A stretch of DNA of 64,000 nt from DTPU01 sp963827855 (GTDB lineage Bacteria; Planctomycetota; Phycisphaerae; Sedimentisphaerales; Anaerobacaceae). The DNA is taken from contig CAWHBY010000002.1 of assembly GCA_963827855.1 (NCBI GenBank), positions 3,596,001 to 3,660,000 of the forward strand, written 5' to 3'. The position numbers were made by a program, and so were the translations under genes. Below are positions 61,364-64,000 of the stretch, one piece after another (the stretch's first letter is position 1; each line of letters begins with the position of its first letter). The notes below the pieces were generated by a model. The model did not search any database. It was not told the DNA's origin and saw nothing but the letters and a program-made list of their open reading frames with translations.

Positions 61364-62536
61364 ATGTCTGAAGAGCTTGCTTACGCCATCATTACCCCCT
61401 ATTCGCTGCATAAGTCCAGGACTGGCGGTATTTTGAGCCGACTGACAACCAGGACCGGCCTGGACCTTGTCGCTGCCCGCATGTTTGCCCCCAGTGCCGA
61501 GCTAGTGACCCAGTATGCAGAGAGGACGATCTCGGCAGACGATCCACAGGATCAGCGGATCCAGCGGCTGATCTACAACTACATCCGGCAGAACCTGGGG
61601 CCAGATCCCAAGACGGGACGCCGCAGGCGGATCATGATGCTCCTGTTCAGAGGCGAGGACGCAGTCCGCAAGACGCGGGCCGTGGTCGGAAGCTTCAGTT
61701 CGGGCCGTTACGGCGGGGAGACCATCCGGGACACCTATGGCGACCTCGTGCTCGACAGTGACGGCGAGGCCGTGTACTTCGAGCCAGCGGTCTTGGCGTC
61801 GCCCACCGCCGCAGAGGCGGCTGAGAAGTTGAAGCTATGGGCCCAGTACTCCCAGAGCGATGGCGGGGTGCTGGAGAATGTAGTCGCATACAAATCCAAC
61901 GAAAAGGCCCAGCGGACCCTGGTGCTGCTCAAGCCGGAGAACTTCCAGTTCCCCACCGGAAGGCCTGGCAACATGATCGACTTCTTCTCCAAGAGCGGGC
62001 TTTTCATCGTGGGCATCCGGGTCCTGCGGATGAGCACGGCACAGGCCATGGAGTTCTATGGACCCGTTCGCGAGGTGCTCCGTACCAAATTGAAGGACGT
62101 GGTCGCCTCCAAGGCCAAGGTGATCCTGGAAAAGGAGCTGGGTTTCCCCATCCCCGCAGAGCAGGAGAAGCAGTTGGGCAAGATCCTGGGCCCCTTGTTT
62201 GGCGACAGCCAGTTCGAGAGCATCCTCAAGTTCATGTCCGGCCACACGCCAGAGGAGTGTCCCGCAGACCGGATCAACGAGCCGGGCACAGAGAAATGCA
62301 TCGCCTTGGTCTACGAAGGGGTGGATGCGGTCCGCAAGATTCGGGACATCCTGGGGCCGACCGATCCGTCCAAGGCGCCTCCAGGCTCCATACGCCGCGA
62401 GTTCGGCCAGAGCATCATGGTCAACGCCGCCCATGCCAGCGACTCCGAGGAGAACGGCAAGAGGGAGATGGGCATCGTCAAGGTCGGCGACGACACTTTC
62501 GGCCAGGTGGTCCGGGACTTCTACGCCAAGGGCTAG
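61364..62536 (+). CDS. Two-domain nucleoside diphosphate kinase-like protein
   Basis: From ATG 61364 (MSEELAYAIITPYSLHKSRT), 390 residues. The C-terminal half is NDK-like: QRTLVLLKPENFQFPTGRPG, then IALVYEGVDAVRKIRDILGP, PPGSIRREFGQSIMVNAAHA and SDSEENGKRE, with the phosphohistidine at residue 357 in NAAHASDS. The N-terminal half repeats the same plan (IITPYSLHKSRTGGILSRL, LFRGEDAVRKTRAVVG, GETIRDTYGDLVLDSD) but lacks the catalytic His. So it is a catalytic plus degenerate tandem. A normal NDK is about 140 residues and single-domain. The spacer inside domain 2 (about residues 230-300) is an insertion of unknown role. Confidence 0.82.
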   Translation: MSEELAYAIITPYSLHKSRTGGILSRLTTRTGLDLVAARMFAPSAELVTQYAERTISADDPQDQRIQRLIYNYIRQNLGPDPKTGRRRRIMMLLFRGEDAVRKTRAVVGSFSSGRYGGETIRDTYGDLVLDSDGEAVYFEPAVLASPTAAEAAEKLKLWAQYSQSDGGVLENVVAYKSNEKAQRTLVLLKPENFQFPTGRPGNMIDFFSKSGLFIVGIRVLRMSTAQAMEFYGPVREVLRTKLKDVVASKAKVILEKELGFPIPAEQEKQLGKILGPLFGDSQFESILKFMSGHTPEECPADRINEPGTEKCIALVYEGVDAVRKIRDILGPTDPSKAPPGSIRREFGQSIMVNAAHASDSEENGKREMGIVKVGDDTFGQVVRDFYAKG

Positions 62537-62540
62537 CCTA

Positions 62541-62569
62541 TTGCGTGCCTGGCACGTCCCTGGTATTAT
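62541..62569 (+). promoter_or_regulatory. Sigma-70-type promoter
   Basis: TTGCGT, 17 bases, TATTAT, starting just after the NDK-like stop. Transcription would begin near 62576, more than 370 bases before the next ATG. That long leader contains the candidate structured RNA. Confidence 0.45.
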
Positions 62570-62575
62570 AGGACG

Positions 62576-62770
62576 TAAAAGCATGCGTCATCTCGGGCCT
62601 GCAAAAGGTTCCGGGTGGGTGTAGAACGGTGGAAGGTGCATCAGCCAGGTAGGAGTGGCATACCCAACTCATATCCGTGGCCCCTGCAGGCTGTCTTTGC
62701 GGACCGACGCGGGCTCCATGCACGGTTCCACTTCCTTGCGGCACGGGCGGCATGCCCACCTGTGCCGGTC
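62576..62770 (+). ncRNA. Candidate structured RNA (rod-like hairpin, 6S-like shape)
   Basis: Nested complementary segments: CCGG (62611-62614)/CCGG (62765-62768), GTGGG (62615-62619)/CCCAC (62755-62759), GTGGAA (62630-62635)/TTCCAC (62726-62731), GTGCAT/ATGCAC, then AGCC/GGCT. A large asymmetric bubble separates the second and third stems. A promoter lies directly upstream. The overall rod with a central bubble recalls 6S RNA, but I recognise no 6S sequence signature. It may equally be a long 5' leader of the next gene. Confidence 0.25.
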
Positions 62771-62948
62771 AATTGTCTGAAGGAAGGAGGTGGCGAAGCC
62801 GACTCCATAGATTCGGCGCCCTGCGCGAGAACTGCGCTGCAGTTGAGCTCGGGTCACAGGGGGCGGTGCCCGCGGCTGCGAGTGGGTGCTCCGGCGTGTG
62901 GCCGGGACATGGTTGAGTTGATCCTGAAGCTGATGAAGGAGGACAGTC

Positions 62949-64000
62949 ATGAGAAAGTGCGTTATTCTTGCGGTAGTGGCGGCACTGTGCCTGAGTCCGG
63001 CGGCATGGGCCACCAAGATCGTATTGGTCTCGCAAACCTACGACGTGGATGGCAATGGTGTCCAGGACGACAAAGGGCTCGAGGATTTCCTGATAGGCCT
63101 GGGCTTCGACGTGGACGTGAACCGAGGCAACTGGACCACCCTCGATGCAGCCAAGATCGCCACGCTCAATGCCGCGGACGTGATCATCTTCAGCCGCTCA
63201 ACCGCAAGCGACCAGTACTGCACCGACGCGACGGAGATCAATCAGTGGAATGCGATCACCACGCCTATCCTGCTGACCCACGCGTATATTGCCAGGAACA
63301 GTCGTTGTCTGTGGATCAACTCGACGACCATCAACAACCTGGTGGGACCCATGATGGCGGTCCAGGTGCCGAGCCATCCGATGTTCGCGGGGGTCAAGCT
63401 GGACTCCAACAACCAGGTGTCGGCTGTGGACGGCACCACCGGCACAGGCCAGACTTCGTTCATGGGGACCCTCGACGTGGGCAGCGGCAAAGTGCTGGCC
63501 ACCACAGCCACAGGCACCAACTCCTGGATCGTGGAGTGGCAGCCCGGCTCCGCATTCTACGCAGGTTCAGGTACGCCTGCAGACAAGCGGATGCTCTTCT
63601 GCATGTGTACGCAGGAGTCCGGGGCGACCCCCCAGGGTGCATTCAACCTGACCGAAGACGGCAAGAAGCTGCTCGGCAATGCGATCCGGTATCTGGCGGG
63701 TCTGTCCCTTGAGGTGGGCAAGGCCGGGATTCTGAGCCCTGCGGACAGGGCCACGGACGTGGTCCGAGACGCAGCCCTGAGCTGGAAGGCTGGCGAGTTT
63801 TCCAGGACCCACGACGTCTACTTTGGGACGAGCTTCGACGACGTCAATTCTGCCGAGCGGGGCAGTCCCAGAGGCGTGTTGGTCAGCCAGGGCCAGGATG
63901 CCATTGCCTACGACCCTGCTGGCCTGCTCGACTTCGGCCAGACCTACTACTGGCGGATCGACGAGGTCAACGCCCCGCCGACCGACTCCAAGATCTTCAA
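62949..64000 (+). CDS. Secreted protein of the planctomycete repeat-module type, 3' partial
   Basis: The ATG at 62949 has AAGGAGG 6 bases upstream and the frame stays open to the window end, so the gene continues beyond it. The signal peptide is MRKCVILAVVAALCLSPAAW, cleavage near AWA-TK. Residues 24-240 resemble a glutamine-amidotransferase/ThuA-like fold (TKIVLVSQTYDVDGNGVQDD, ADVIIFSRSTA), possibly non-catalytic. From about 245 a fibronectin/immunoglobulin-like module appears (SPADRATDVVRDAALSWKAG, HDVYFGTSFDDV, FGQTYYWRIDEVNAP), a module I associate with Sedimentisphaerales secreted proteins, often followed by LamG domains. Confidence 0.75.
   Translation, partial: MRKCVILAVVAALCLSPAAWATKIVLVSQTYDVDGNGVQDDKGLEDFLIGLGFDVDVNRGNWTTLDAAKIATLNAADVIIFSRSTASDQYCTDATEINQWNAITTPILLTHAYIARNSRCLWINSTTINNLVGPMMAVQVPSHPMFAGVKLDSNNQVSAVDGTTGTGQTSFMGTLDVGSGKVLATTATGTNSWIVEWQPGSAFYAGSGTPADKRMLFCMCTQESGATPQGAFNLTEDGKKLLGNAIRYLAGLSLEVGKAGILSPADRATDVVRDAALSWKAGEFSRTHDVYFGTSFDDVNSAERGSPRGVLVSQGQDAIAYDPAGLLDFGQTYYWRIDEVNAPPTDSKIF

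Noticed and set aside
62551..62566. TGGCACGTCCCTGGTA as a further sigma-54 promoter
   Set aside because: The -24 half matches, but the -12 half lacks GC at the required 10-base spacing.
62779..62800. GAAGGAAGG resembling the SRP RNA apical motif
   Set aside because: The flanking conserved bases of SRP RNA (GGTCAGG-CCGGAAGG-AGCAGCC) are absent and the stem does not form.

Overview
The window looks like the chromosome of a planctomycete of the Phycisphaerae / Sedimentisphaerales type. This is inferred from gene content and style: large secreted proteins with GLUG repeats, a GEVED domain with a dockerin, a prepilin-like protein, and a repeat module ending in GQTYYWRIDEVN; a class III glutamine synthetase; PD40 (TolB-like) proteins; and a lipopolysaccharide export gene of unusual length. 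No rRNA is present to confirm the placement.

Layout. 1-9.6 kb: a membrane peptidase with leucine-rich repeats (cut by the window start), a secreted PD40 protein, a broken integrase, a GLUG protein and an ECF sigma factor. 9.76-25.6 kb: a flagellar block. flgB-flgC-fliE-fliF-fliG-fliH-fliI-fliJ, a MotE-like gene, motA and two motB-like genes run leftward, followed by fliO-fliP-fliQ-fliR-flhB; fliK diverges rightward. 25.8-30.7 kb: two secreted proteins, hisI and a flippase-like membrane protein. 30.9-38.9 kb: hpf-ptsN-ptsH-ptsI, a DUF2344 gene, rng, kdsC and an LptC-like gene. 39.2-55.3 kb: a nitrogen island with a porin-like protein, three ammonium transporter/P-II pairs, a NifA-like activator, a NifA-like protein lacking its AAA+ domain, and glutamine synthetase III; an M29 peptidase and a large secreted protein lie inside it. 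55.4-64 kb: hemA-hemC, a PD40/haem-motif/TPR protein, tadA, two tRNAs, a two-domain nucleoside diphosphate kinase-like gene and the start of another secreted protein.

How it works together. Seven sites fit the sigma-54 pattern GG-N10-GC. Four sit before the porin/amt1 genes, amt2, amt3 and the glutamine synthetase region; three sit before flgB, fliO and fliK. The NifA-like protein at 47-48.6 kb carries GAFTGA, the sigma-54 contact motif, and is the obvious local activator candidate. Ammonium uptake, P-II signalling and assimilation are thus probably one regulon. None of the three P-II proteins has the tyrosine used for uridylylation in E. coli.

Quality and unexplained structure. At least 14 single-base shifts break otherwise conserved genes (motA, the second motB, amt1, amt3, GAF-HTH, glutamine synthetase, hemC), with protein similarity intact on both sides, so assembly errors are the likeliest cause. 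Many spacers hold short A/G-rich words followed by their complement, a recurring architecture with a different word at each site. Two larger inverted-repeat elements sit exactly at the 3' ends of genes.
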